From the NCBI RefSeq assembly GCF_018332695.1, contig NZ_BOQN01000103.1, forward strand, positions 1-50,200: a DNA stretch of 50,200 nt. Direction: 5' to 3'. The first letter of the stretch is position 1; each line of letters opens with the position of its first letter. Below the pieces are notes generated by a model. That model saw only the letters and a list, made by a program, of their open reading frames with translations. It did no database searches and had not been told where the DNA came from. The stretch comes from Paractinoplanes toevensis (GTDB lineage Bacteria > Actinomycetota > Actinomycetes > Mycobacteriales > Micromonosporaceae). Position numbers and translations under genes: made by a program. Positions 1 through 8,289 of the stretch are shown in pieces.

Positions 1-190
1 GTCTCCTGCGTGGGCCGGTCTCCTGCGTGGGCCGGTCTCCTGCGTGGCTGAGCTTCTACATGGTCGGGCGCTTCTGCGTGGCTGGGCTTCTGCGTGGTCG
101 GGTGCTTCTGCATGAGCCCGCGCTTCGGTGCGGCTGAAGCTTCCCGACGGCCGAAGCCTCCGCGTAGCCCGAGCCTCTCGGCGGCCCCGC
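1..190. repeat. Degenerate 16-18 bp tandem repeat, cut by the window edge
   Basis: About ten to eleven head-to-tail units. The first two are identical (GTCTCCTGCGTGGGCCG, positions 1-17 and 18-34) and the third starts the same way at 35. Later units drift (starts near 53, 71, 87, 105, 123, 140, 157, 174), keeping a CTTC or CCTC start and a GCGTGG-like core. Order decays from left to right, so the best-preserved part probably lies before the window. I see no coding potential here. Similar GC-rich arrays recur at 24940, 35784 and 46684. Confidence 0.8.
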
Positions 191-566
191 GGTCGCTACT
201 CGCGAGTCACTTCGAGTACGCATGGTGATCGTTCGGGTGAGCTACGGTCGCTCGCGGTGTTTGGCGATCGTGGGCGTCGTTACTCTACGGAGTGAGTGTG
301 CGACGTGGAGAGACGCTGCCGCAGAAGACCCGGAAGGGTACATCCGAACGGTCGGCCGGATGTGACCAACTGCGGCGTGACTTGGGTCGATCCATTTCGT
401 TACGTCACGCGTAGTGCTTAGCGAACGTCGATGACTCCGAGCGGGAAATCCTCCGTCCGGGGTCGGTCATGGCGTGTAGATCGTTACCGTCCGTTTCTAC
501 GATGCACGGTGACAGAGTGATACGGCAGCATGGGACACGACTTCCCAAAGGAGGCGGAGGTTCACC
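191..566. other. Non-coding leader upstream of the cyclase/STAND gene
   Basis: No supportable gene. The stretch is slightly less GC-rich than its surroundings and contains a short palindrome (ACTCGCGAGT, near 197-206). A strong Shine-Dalgarno AAAGGAGG at 548-555 serves the gene at 567. A promoter is expected here but I could not choose one hexamer pair with confidence. Confidence 0.5.
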
Positions 567-3191
567 GTGTCGGGACGGACCGAGCTGCCGAGCGGGCTGG
601 TGACCTTTATGTTCACCGACATCGAGGGCTCGACGCGGTTGGCCCGGATGCTCGGCGACGACTACGGCCCCGTTCTCGGCGCGCATCGATCGGTGTTGCG
701 CGCTGCGCTGAGTGACTTCGGCGGTGTCGAGCTCTTCACCGAGGGTGACTCTTTCTTCGTGGCGTTCCAGGATGCGGGCGCCGCGCTCGCCGCCTGCGTC
801 GAGGCTCAGCGGCGACTGTCCGCTCACGATTGGCCGGGCCGGGACGCCATGCCGCGTGTCCGGATGGGCATGCACACCGGGTGGGCCACCCCGATCGGTG
901 ACGAGTACGCGAGCGTCGAGGTGCACCGGGCCGCCCGGGTGGCGGCGGCCGCGCACGGCGGTCAGATCCTGTGTTCGGGCGCCACTGCCTCGTCCATTCT
1001 CACCGACAGTGCTCCCACACCCACGGTGACGGCCGGGGTCGATCTTCTCGACCTGGGACCGCACCGCCTGCGCGGCTTCGACGATGACGAGCGCCTCTTC
1101 CAGGTGATCGCGGCCGGCCTCGATCGGGACTTCCCTCGCCCGCGCACCCCGGGCAGCCCCCGGCACAACCTTCCGGCCGCGCTGACCTCGTTCGTCGGCC
1201 GCCGCACCGAGGCCGCCGACCTGGCCGACCTGCTGACCCGCAACCGGATCGTCACGATCACCGGGCCGGGCGGCTCCGGCAAGACGCGACTTTCGGTCGC
1301 GGTGGGCGAGCGGGTGCTCACGGCGTACCCGCAAGGGGTTTGGACGGTCGACGCGGTGAGCGCGGCAACCGGCCTGGCCCCCGCCCTGGCCGCGGCTCTC
1401 GGCCTGCGCGCCGAGCCGGGCCGGCCGGTGCTGGAGACCCTGCTCGAGCAGTGCGCCGACCGGCGGATGCTGCTGCTCCTGCAGACGTGCGACGCGGCCC
1501 CGGCGGCGTGCGCGGGCCTGGTGCGGATGCTGCTGTCCGCCTGTCCGCAGATGGATGTGCTGGTCACCGGCCGGGAACCGCTGGGTGTGCACGGCGAGGT
1601 GGTGTGGCGGATTCCGCCGATGTCGCCGTCCGACGTGTTCACGCTGCTTTGCGAGCGGGCCACGGCGGCGCGCGGTGGTCGGCCGGGACCGGCCGAGGAG
1701 AGCACCGACCTGGCTCGGGTGGCGTCCCGGTTGGAGGGGTCGCCGCTGGCCGCGGAGTTGGCCGCCGGCCGGCTGCGGATGTTCACGGCCGGGCAGCTCG
1801 CGGCTCGCCTGGACGATCCGATCGCCGCCCTGGACCCGGTGTCGGGCGAGATGGGGGAGCGGCACGACAGCATCACCGCGAGCCTGGACTGGTCGTACCG
1901 GACGTTGAGCGGCCGGGCGGCCGGCCTGCTGCGCCGCCTCTCGGTCTTCGCCGGCGCGGTCGACCTGTCCGCGGTGGAGTGGTGCGGCCACGACGCGCTC
2001 GGTTCGCTGGCCGAGCTGACCGAGAAGTCTCTGATCGAGGTGGTTCCCGGCCCGCTCTACCGGATGTCCGAGCAGGTGCGGGCGTATGCGACCCGCCAGC
2101 TCTCGGCGGCCGGCGACGAGCACGCGTCCCGGGACCGGCACGTGGCATGGTCGCTGCACACGCTCGACTCGGTGACGGTGGACACGGACGGCCAGCCGCG
2201 CACGGTGTCGCTCACCGCGTTGGCGCCGTTCGTGGCGGAGTGGCGGGCGGCGTTGCGCTGGGCGGCGGCCGAGGGCGACGTTGCCGCGGGGCTGCGGCTG
2301 GCGAGCGCACTCGACCCGTGGTGGCGGGAGCACGGCGGTGCCCGTGAGGGCCGGGACCTGCTGTTCCGGCTGTACCGCCGGCTCGACGAGGCCGAGATCG
2401 CCCCGGCCACCCTGGCTACCGCTTACCTCACGCACGCCGGGCTCGCCGACGACCGGGAGGAGCGCAACCGTTTCCTGGAGCGGGCCGAGCGCATCGCCCG
2501 CGCCACCGACAACCAGGACCTGCTGGTCCGAGCGCTGGTCGGGGGCCGGTTGACGCCGCTGGAGAGCCGGCACTTCGATGAGGCCGAGCGGTTCTGCCGT
2601 GAGGTGATCGGGCAGGCCGAGCGGTCCGGGGTGGCCGAGGCGGCGCTGCCCGCCGTGGTGACCCTGGCCGAGCTGCTCTGCCGGCGCGACGCTCTGGACG
2701 AGGCGGCCGACCTGCTCGGCGGGGCCCGCCAGTGGGAGGCCGGCCGGCCGGAGGATCGGGGCCGGCGCACCGTGGACTGGCTGCTCGGGATTGTGGCGCT
2801 GCGCCGCCGGGACCTGGTGGCCGCGCACGATCACCTGGTGGTGGCGCTGCGGTCGCGGTTGCGGCACGGGTACCGGGGTGCCGCCGCCGACGCGGTCGCG
2901 GCGATCGCGGTGCGCTGTGCTCTCGGCGGTGACCCGGGGATGGCGGCGGTGCTGTTCGGCGGGGCCGAGGCGGCGCGCGGAGCTCGGCGTACGCCCATGT
3001 TCGGAAGTTTCTGGTCGGCGCAGCAGCTTTCGCTGCGTACCTCCCTCGGCGACGCGGCGTTCGACGCCGCGTACGCCGAGGGGGTCGGTCAAGGTTTTGA
3101 TCGGATCGTGGCGATGGCGCTGGCCGTCGAGCATCCGGACCTGGAGGACGGTGCCGCCCGGTTCATCGGATCAGTGCTTCGGCCTTCTTGA
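567..3191 (+). CDS. Class III cyclase-homology domain fused to a STAND-type ATPase
   Basis: An 874-residue cytoplasmic signalling protein. Residues 1-180 form a class III nucleotidyl cyclase homology domain: FTDIEGST carries the first metal Asp (D18) and EGDSFF the second (D61). The usual substrate-selecting Lys before TxGD is Phe here, and the usual VNRAAR motif reads VHRAAR (H120). Cyclase activity is therefore uncertain. An NTPase domain follows, with Walker A GPGGSGKT at 233-240; the usual LLVLDNCEH Walker B reads LLLLQTCDA at 302-310, so the acidic residue is displaced. The C-terminal half is helical and TPR-like, and no LuxR-type DNA-binding tail is visible. The GTG start is chosen because AAAGGAGG lies 11 nt upstream. 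Its 3' end overlaps the convergent phospholipase gene by 29 nt. Such proteins are usually regulators; the ligand is unknown. Confidence 0.9.
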   Translation: MSGRTELPSGLVTFMFTDIEGSTRLARMLGDDYGPVLGAHRSVLRAALSDFGGVELFTEGDSFFVAFQDAGAALAACVEAQRRLSAHDWPGRDAMPRVRMGMHTGWATPIGDEYASVEVHRAARVAAAAHGGQILCSGATASSILTDSAPTPTVTAGVDLLDLGPHRLRGFDDDERLFQVIAAGLDRDFPRPRTPGSPRHNLPAALTSFVGRRTEAADLADLLTRNRIVTITGPGGSGKTRLSVAVGERVLTAYPQGVWTVDAVSAATGLAPALAAALGLRAEPGRPVLETLLEQCADRRMLLLLQTCDAAPAACAGLVRMLLSACPQMDVLVTGREPLGVHGEVVWRIPPMSPSDVFTLLCERATAARGGRPGPAEESTDLARVASRLEGSPLAAELAAGRLRMFTAGQLAARLDDPIAALDPVSGEMGERHDSITASLDWSYRTLSGRAAGLLRRLSVFAGAVDLSAVEWCGHDALGSLAELTEKSLIEVVPGPLYRMSEQVRAYATRQLSAAGDEHASRDRHVAWSLHTLDSVTVDTDGQPRTVSLTALAPFVAEWRAALRWAAAEGDVAAGLRLASALDPWWREHGGAREGRDLLFRLYRRLDEAEIAPATLATAYLTHAGLADDREERNRFLERAERIARATDNQDLLVRALVGGRLTPLESRHFDEAERFCREVIGQAERSGVAEAALPAVVTLAELLCRRDALDEAADLLGGARQWEAGRPEDRGRRTVDWLLGIVALRRRDLVAAHDHLVVALRSRLRHGYRGAAADAVAAIAVRCALGGDPGMAAVLFGGAEAARGARRTPMFGSFWSAQQLSLRTSLGDAAFDAAYAEGVGQGFDRIVAMALAVEHPDLEDGAARFIGSVLRPS

Positions 3192-3657
3192 GGTCGGCCT
3201 TCTTGACCGCGTTGAGCGAGCCGAACAGGTGCACGGCCTCGTAGTACGTCCACGCCAGGCTGTAGCAGGCGGGGCGCACGACGCTGCTGTAGGTGGTGCA
3301 GACCCGCTTCAGGTCGGCGTAGAACGTGTTGTCGACCCGGTCCTTGTTGGCCGGGAAGGCGCCCACGTCCTTGTAGTTGCGGTAGCCGAAGTCGTGATGC
3401 CAGCAGGAGAGGGTGAAATCGAAACCGAGCGGCCTGTCCGGGCTGGCCGAGCAGTAATCGGTGGACCAGTCGAAGTTGTAGGACTTCCACGGGTCGCGGT
3501 TGAGCCGGGCGGAGTTCCACGCGCTGGTACTGCTCGCGGTGGGCTGGGTCCAGCCGGACAGGACCGCGGTCTTGTCGGCGGCGGCGTAGGCAACCCCGGA
3601 CGGCACCAGCACGATTCCGAGGCTGAGGATCGCGGCGAGGACGATGCGTCGGACCAT
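3163..3657 (-). CDS. Secreted prokaryotic phospholipase A2
   Basis: A 164-residue exported protein. MVRRIVLAAI and the hydrophobic run to VAYAA form a Sec signal peptide with probable cleavage near residue 26. The mature part carries the prokaryotic PLA2 core SCWHHDFGYRNY: His88-Asp89 are the likely catalytic pair and the flanking cysteines (C69, C85, C120, C131) could form two disulfides, as in Streptomyces violaceoruber PLA2. Expected activity is Ca2+-dependent release of the sn-2 fatty acid from phospholipids outside the cell. The reading frame is open upstream to a TTG at 3693, but the ATG at 3657 gives a textbook signal peptide and is preferred. The last 29 nt overlap the convergent upstream gene. 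Confidence 0.88.
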   Translation of the reverse strand: MVRRIVLAAILSLGIVLVPSGVAYAAADKTAVLSGWTQPTASSTSAWNSARLNRDPWKSYNFDWSTDYCSASPDRPLGFDFTLSCWHHDFGYRNYKDVGAFPANKDRVDNTFYADLKRVCTTYSSVVRPACYSLAWTYYEAVHLFGSLNAVKKADLKKAEALIR

Positions 3658-3745
3658 ACGCGCAGTGTTTGCATCGCTACGATCCGCATACAAGAGCGTC
3701 GATCGGCTTTTCCGTCGCCTGCGGCAACCTACCGACGAGTATTCC

Positions 3746-3759
3746 TAAACGATCGTTTA
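3746..3759. promoter_or_regulatory. Perfect 14-bp palindrome, TetR-type operator candidate
   Basis: TAAACGATCGTTTA is perfectly self-complementary and sits in the divergent gap between the phospholipase gene and the potassium channel gene. The core AACGATCGTT resembles TetR-family operators. No TetR gene lies in this window, so the binding protein would act in trans. Confidence 0.5.
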
Positions 3760-3821
3760 TGTGATGTCCTGAGGGGCGGCCCGGCACACGGCCGCTATGG
3801 TGTGCGTGTGCGGGACGAGAA

Positions 3822-4832
3822 ATGATCCATCTGCCCCTGGTCCGCCAGGGTCCCCTTCGTGCGCTCGCCGTCCGGGTGGCACTGGCCGTCACGCTCGTCC
3901 TGGTCACTGTCTTGATCATCTACGTCGATCGGGACGGATACCGAGACATCAACGAGGACGGCCTGACCCTCCTCGACTGCTTCTACTACGCGGTCGTGTC
4001 GCTCTCCACGACCGGTTACGGCGACATCACCCCGTTCACCCCCGAGGCTCGGCTGGTGAACATCCTGGCGATCACCCCCGCGCGGGTGCTCTTCCTGATC
4101 ATCCTGGTCGGCACCACCCTCGAGGTGCTCACCGACCAGTACCGCAACAGCCTGCGGGTCGGCCGGTGGAGGCGAAAGTTGAAGGACCACGTCATCGTCT
4201 GCGGTTACGGCACGAAAGGCCGGGCAGCGGTCGCCGCGCTGCTGGAGAACGGCTGGGACAAGGCCCGGATCATCGTGGTGGAGAGCCGGGAGGAGGGGGT
4301 CCGCCAGGCCGCCTCGAACGGCCTGGTCGCGGTCGAGGGCAACGCCACCCGCTCGGCGGTCCTCAACGAGGCCGACGTCAAGAACTGCAAGGCCGTCATC
4401 ATCGCCACCGACAGCGACGAGGCGTCGGTGCTGATCAGCCTCACCGTCCGGCAGTTGACCGCCGGCCAGGTGCGCATCATCGCCGCGGTCCGCGAGCAGG
4501 AGAACGCCGCGCTGCTCAAGCAGAGCGGCGCCCACCACGTGATCGTCTCCTCGGCCACCGCCGGCCGCCTGCTGGGCCTGACGACAACGGCCCCACCGCT
4601 GATCGACGTGGTCGAAGATCTGCTGACGCCGGGCCAGGGAATGGCATTGGCAATGCGCAGCGCGGAACGCAACGAGGTAGGCCGAAACCCCCGCGAATTG
4701 GCGACGCTGGTGGTCGCATTGATCCGCCGCGGAAAGGTGCTTCCCTTGGGCGGCGAACAGATCGTGACCATCGAAACCGGCGACATGCTGGTTTACATCC
4801 GCGCCGACGAAAGTACCGGCGTCACGGTCTGA
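3822..4832 (+). CDS. Two-TM potassium channel with C-terminal RCK (TrkA-N) domain
   Basis: A 336-residue inner-membrane potassium channel. Residues 12-35 form TM1, a pore helix leads to the K+ selectivity filter TTGYGD at 63-68, and TM2 spans about 84-104. A cytosolic RCK domain follows, with the Rossmann nucleotide-binding motif GYGTKG (128-133), and the C-terminal part resembles TrkA-C. The protein would form tetramers that conduct K+ under ligand control (nucleotide or cation). The ATG start has only a weak upstream purine stretch (GGGACGAG). The gene is divergent from the phospholipase gene, with a TAAACGATCGTTTA palindrome between them. Confidence 0.92.
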   Translation: MIHLPLVRQGPLRALAVRVALAVTLVLVTVLIIYVDRDGYRDINEDGLTLLDCFYYAVVSLSTTGYGDITPFTPEARLVNILAITPARVLFLIILVGTTLEVLTDQYRNSLRVGRWRRKLKDHVIVCGYGTKGRAAVAALLENGWDKARIIVVESREEGVRQAASNGLVAVEGNATRSAVLNEADVKNCKAVIIATDSDEASVLISLTVRQLTAGQVRIIAAVREQENAALLKQSGAHHVIVSSATAGRLLGLTTTAPPLIDVVEDLLTPGQGMALAMRSAERNEVGRNPRELATLVVALIRRGKVLPLGGEQIVTIETGDMLVYIRADESTGVTV

Positions 4833-5146
4833 GGACCAACCGCAAGATTGAGTTCGTCAGACGTGACGGCCTGGCGTGGCACGGACCTGCTCCCGCCGAG
4901 GCCGGGCCGGGGCCCAGCTGCGCCGGCCCTGGCCCTTCATTCTGCGTGAGTGGGTAAACCGACTGATCGCCGGTCGGCAACGCATATTCCTGGCACTTGC
5001 GCCTGGCAACACCGGTCCCTCGCGGCATCTGACCGGCGGAGGAAATATCGGCCACTTCTTCATCCGCGAGAGCATTTTGAAGCGCGCTCAGATGTCCGAC
5101 GTGATCCGAGACCGGGAGGTCGGCCGCATCTACCGACGCCCAGACA
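4833..5146. other. Gene-free gap between potassium channel gene and korB
   Basis: Small open frames exist on both strands but none has a recognisable protein, a proper ribosome site with start, or codon bias like the neighbours. A GGAGGAAATAT stretch at about 5038 looks like a Shine-Dalgarno sequence but no ATG, GTG or TTG follows at usable distance. A GC-rich self-complementary patch lies around 4898-4932. A small RNA or decayed gene cannot be excluded. Confidence 0.4.
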
Positions 5147-5178
5147 AATGGCGGTGAGCCCGAGGGCTCACCGCCATT
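5147..5178. terminator. 15-bp perfect hairpin between convergent genes
   Basis: AATGGCGGTGAGCCC at 5147-5161 is exactly complementary to 5164-5178. It lies 15 nt beyond the korB stop and at the end of the gap after the potassium channel gene. Neither side has a long T-run (TTTGT on the minus strand), so it is a terminator of the U-poor actinobacterial type, probably bidirectional. Confidence 0.8.
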
Positions 5179-5193
5179 GTTCGTGATTGTTGG

Positions 5194-6240
5194 CTACACG
5201 ATGGTCCAGGTGTCGGCGGCGTTGAGGAGATCGTCGAGCATCTCGTCGGGGGTGCCGGTTACCTGGGCCTTTGCGTCTTCCAGCTGCTTTTGGACCAACT
5301 GGTCGTAGGTGGGGCGCTTCACGTCGCGGAACACGCCGATCGGGGTGGTGTTCAGGTCGGAGCCGGACAGCCGGGACAGGGCGAACGCGTAGGCCGGGTC
5401 GTCGACCGTGGCGTCGTGGGTTACCGGGGACTCGCCGTCGAGGGCGGCCGAGTCGCGGACCGAGAGGCCGAAGGCGCCCGCCGGGTGGACCACCGAGAAC
5501 TGCTGCTCGCTGCCGAAGGTGATCGGCCGGCCCTGTTCCAGGCGGATCAGGTGGTCGTCGCGGGTGGACGCGTCCTTGATCAGCTCGAAGGCGCCATCGT
5601 TGAAGATGTTGCAGTTCTGGTAGATCTCGACGAACGCGCTGCCCTCGTGCTCGGCCGCCGCACGCAGCACCGACTGCAGGTGCTTGGCATCCGAGTCGAT
5701 GGTGCGGGCGACGAACGTGGCCTCGGCGCCGAGGGCCAGCGACAGCGGGTTGAACGGCGAGTCCGCCGAACCGGCCGGGGTCGACTTGGTGATCTTGCCG
5801 AGCTCCGAGGTCGGAGAGTACTGACCCTTGGTCAGGCCGTAGATCCGGTTGTTGAACAGCAGGATCTTCAGGTTGACGTTGCGCCGGAGCGCGTGGATCA
5901 GGTGATTGCCGCCGATCGAGAGCGCGTCGCCGTCGCCGGTGACCACCCAGACCGACAGGTCGGGGCGGGACGAGGACAGACCGGTCGCGATGGCCGGGGC
6001 GCGGCCGTGGATCGAGTGCATCCCGTAGGTGTTCATGTAATACGGGAACCTTGACGAGCAGCCGATGCCGGAGATGAACACGGTCTTCTCGCGCGGGATG
6101 CCCAGCTCGGGCATGAACCGCTGCATGGCGGCGAGGATCGAGTAGTCACCGCAGCCGGGGCACCAGCGGACCTCCTGGTCGGACTTGAAGTCCTTGGCGG
6201 TCAGCTTCACCGGCGTCAGGGGGATGGTGGGGCTAGCCAT
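5194..6240 (-). CDS. korB: 2-oxoacid:ferredoxin oxidoreductase, beta subunit
   Basis: A 348-residue cytoplasmic subunit that binds thiamine diphosphate and the Fe-S cluster. RWCPGCGDY near residue 26 holds two cluster cysteines, IGCSSRFPYY follows, and VVTGDGDALSIGGNH is the ThDP/Mg2+ motif, continuing to LLFNNRIYGLTKGQYSPTSE. It decarboxylates 2-oxoglutarate (or a related 2-oxoacid) with CoA and reduces ferredoxin, an alternative to the NAD-dependent dehydrogenase complex. Its start lies inside the end of korA (8-nt overlap), so the two are translationally coupled. Length and motifs match the actinobacterial KorB group. Confidence 0.95.
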   Translation of the reverse strand: MASPTIPLTPVKLTAKDFKSDQEVRWCPGCGDYSILAAMQRFMPELGIPREKTVFISGIGCSSRFPYYMNTYGMHSIHGRAPAIATGLSSSRPDLSVWVVTGDGDALSIGGNHLIHALRRNVNLKILLFNNRIYGLTKGQYSPTSELGKITKSTPAGSADSPFNPLSLALGAEATFVARTIDSDAKHLQSVLRAAAEHEGSAFVEIYQNCNIFNDGAFELIKDASTRDDHLIRLEQGRPITFGSEQQFSVVHPAGAFGLSVRDSAALDGESPVTHDATVDDPAYAFALSRLSGSDLNTTPIGVFRDVKRPTYDQLVQKQLEDAKAQVTGTPDEMLDDLLNAADTWTIV

Positions 6241-8086
6241 TCTTGACCACGTCCTCGAGCATGCTTTCCAGGGTGGCGGCGGTGAAGGGCAGGCCGCTGA
6301 CCTGGTTGAACGGAACCGCGTCGACGAGGTATCTGGCCCGGATCACGTGGGCGAGCTGGCCCAGGTTCATCTCGGGGATGACCACCTTGTCGTACGCCTT
6401 GAGCACCTCGCCGAGGTTGGCCGGCAGCGGCGACATGTGCCGCAGGTGCGCCTGGGCGATCGGCAGCCCGCGCTGGCGCAGCGCCCGGCAGGCCGCGCCG
6501 ATCGGACCGTACGTCGAGCCCCACCCGAGAACCAGGACGCTGGCGTTCTCGTCGTCGTCCTCCACCTCGATGTCGGGCACCTCGATGGCCTCGATCCGGG
6601 CCGCCCGGGTGCGCACCATGAATTCGTGGTTGGCCGGGTCGTACGAGATGTCGCCGGTCTTGTCGGCCTTTTCCAGCCCGCCGATCCGGTGCTCCAGACC
6701 CGGCGTGCCGGGGATGGCCCACGGGCGGGCCAGGGTCGACGGGTCGCGCAGGTAGGGCAGGAAGCGGCCGTCGTCGCCGTTGGGCTCGGTGGTGAACGCG
6801 ACGGTCAGGTCGGGCAACTCGTCGGACGAGGGCAGCAGCCAGGGCTCGGAGCCGTTGGCCACGTAGTTGTCGGAGAGCAGGATGACCGGCGTGCGGTAGG
6901 TCAGCGCGATCCGCGCGGCCTCGATCGCCGCGTGGAAGCAGTCGGACGGCGACTTGGGCGCGATCACCGCGAGCGGCGCCTCGCCGTGCCGGCCGTAGAG
7001 CGCCATGTTGAGGTCGGCCTGCTCGGTCTTGGTCGGCATGCCGGTGGACGGCCCGGCCCGCTGCACGTCGACGATCACCAGCGGCAGTTCGAGTGCGATG
7101 GCGAGCGAGATGGTCTCACCCTTGAGCGCGACACCGGGGCCGGAGGTGGTGGTGACCCCGAGGGCACCGCCGTACGAGGCGCCCAGCGCCGCGCCGATCG
7201 CCGCGATCTCGTCCTCGGCCTGCATCGTGGTGATGCCGAACTTCTTGTGCTTGGACAGCTCGTGCAGGATGTCGGAGGCCGGGGTGATCGGGTAGGCGCC
7301 GAGGAACACCGGCAGTTTCGACCGGACGCCGGCGGCCACGAGCCCGAGCGCGAGCGCCTGGTTGCCGGTGATGTTCCGGTAGGTGCCGGGGCGCATCTTG
7401 GCCGGCTTCACTTCGTACCGGATCGAGAAGTCCTCGGTCGTCTCGCCGAAGTTCCAGCCGGCCTGGAAGGCCGCCTTGTTGGCGGCGACCAGGTCGGGAC
7501 GCTTGGCGAACTTGCGCTCGAGGAACCGCAGGGTCGACTCGAACGGCCGCGAATACATCCAGCTCAGCAGGCCGAGCGCGAACATGTTCTTGGCCCGCTC
7601 GGCGTCCTTCTTCGAGACGCCGAGCTCACTGAGCGCGCCGACGGTCATCGAGGTCAACGCGACCGGGTGCACGGCGAAGTCGTGGAGCGAGCCGTCCTCC
7701 AGCGGGCTCACCGCGTAACCGACCTTGGCCAGGTTGCGCTTGGTGAACTCGTCGGTGTTCACGATGATGTCGGCGCCGGAGGGCAGGTCGGAGACGTTGG
7801 CCTTGAGCGCGGCGGGGTTCATCGCGACCAGCACGTTGGGCGCGTCGCCCGGCGTGAGGATGTCGTAGTCGGCGAAATGCACCTGGAAGCTCGACACACC
7901 GGGCAGGGTGCCGGCTGGTGCGCGGATCTCGGCCGGGAAGTTCGGCAACGTCGAGATGTCGTTGCCGAGCTGCGCGGTCTCGGACGTGAACCGGTCGCCC
8001 GTCAGCTGCATGCCGTCGCCCGAGTCGCCCGCGAACCGGATTACCACCCGGTCGAGCTGTTCGACTCGTTTCGCTCCAGCGGCCAC
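6233..8086 (-). CDS. korA: 2-oxoacid:ferredoxin oxidoreductase, fused gamma-alpha subunit
   Basis: A 617-residue subunit. The N-terminal gamma-type domain begins IRFAGDSGDGMQLTGDRF, and the pyrimidine-binding alpha-type domain starts near residue 230 with GNQALALGLVAAG. It pairs with KorB to oxidise 2-oxoglutarate to succinyl-CoA with ferredoxin as acceptor. The frame is open to an ATG at 8155, but I start at the GTG at 8086: GGGAGG lies 8 nt upstream, and homologues begin near GAKRVEQLDR. The gene is divergent from nuoA. It has no oxygen-sensitive extra ferredoxin domain, as in the aerobic actinobacterial enzymes. Confidence 0.94.
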   Translation of the reverse strand: MAAGAKRVEQLDRVVIRFAGDSGDGMQLTGDRFTSETAQLGNDISTLPNFPAEIRAPAGTLPGVSSFQVHFADYDILTPGDAPNVLVAMNPAALKANVSDLPSGADIIVNTDEFTKRNLAKVGYAVSPLEDGSLHDFAVHPVALTSMTVGALSELGVSKKDAERAKNMFALGLLSWMYSRPFESTLRFLERKFAKRPDLVAANKAAFQAGWNFGETTEDFSIRYEVKPAKMRPGTYRNITGNQALALGLVAAGVRSKLPVFLGAYPITPASDILHELSKHKKFGITTMQAEDEIAAIGAALGASYGGALGVTTTSGPGVALKGETISLAIALELPLVIVDVQRAGPSTGMPTKTEQADLNMALYGRHGEAPLAVIAPKSPSDCFHAAIEAARIALTYRTPVILLSDNYVANGSEPWLLPSSDELPDLTVAFTTEPNGDDGRFLPYLRDPSTLARPWAIPGTPGLEHRIGGLEKADKTGDISYDPANHEFMVRTRAARIEAIEVPDIEVEDDDENASVLVLGWGSTYGPIGAACRALRQRGLPIAQAHLRHMSPLPANLGEVLKAYDKVVIPEMNLGQLAHVIRARYLVDAVPFNQVSGLPFTAATLESMLEDVVKNG

Positions 8087-8277
8087 GTTTCCAACCTCCC
8101 AGGGGGCGCCGGCCAAGCGAGAAAGCACATCGATGGGCCGGCCCGCAATCGTCACTTCCAGCCTACGTCGGCGCTCCTTACACGCGGTCGCAAGCCGTTG
8201 ACCACAGTAGCTAGGTCAGGCTCGCCTGTTCCAGGAGTGTCCACCATGCGGCGGGTCGCCCGTGTCACTCGGTCAAC

Positions 8278-8283
8278 TAGGCT
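8278..8283 (+). promoter_or_regulatory. -10 hexamer for a leaderless nuoA transcript
   Basis: TAGGCT is followed by exactly 6 nt and then the GTG start at 8290. No Shine-Dalgarno sequence is present. The same TANNNT-N6-start arrangement recurs at 20984, 21012, 33290 and 34197. Confidence 0.5.
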
Positions 8284-8289
8284 GTCGTC

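Noticed and set aside
1..190. CRISPR array
   Set aside because: Units are head-to-tail without spacers and too variable; no cas genes in the window.
405..3134. 909-codon open frame on the minus strand
   Set aside because: It is the antisense shadow of the cyclase/STAND gene: no recognisable domain, Arg/Gly/Pro-rich composition caused by GC-rich third positions.
4876..5157. 93-residue protein between the potassium channel gene and korB
   Set aside because: Its end runs into the terminator stem, the start has no ribosome site, and the sequence resembles no family I know.
8087..8155. Longer korA start at 8155
   Set aside because: The extra 23 codons lie outside the family and the GTG at 8086 has a strong GGGAGG 8 nt upstream.
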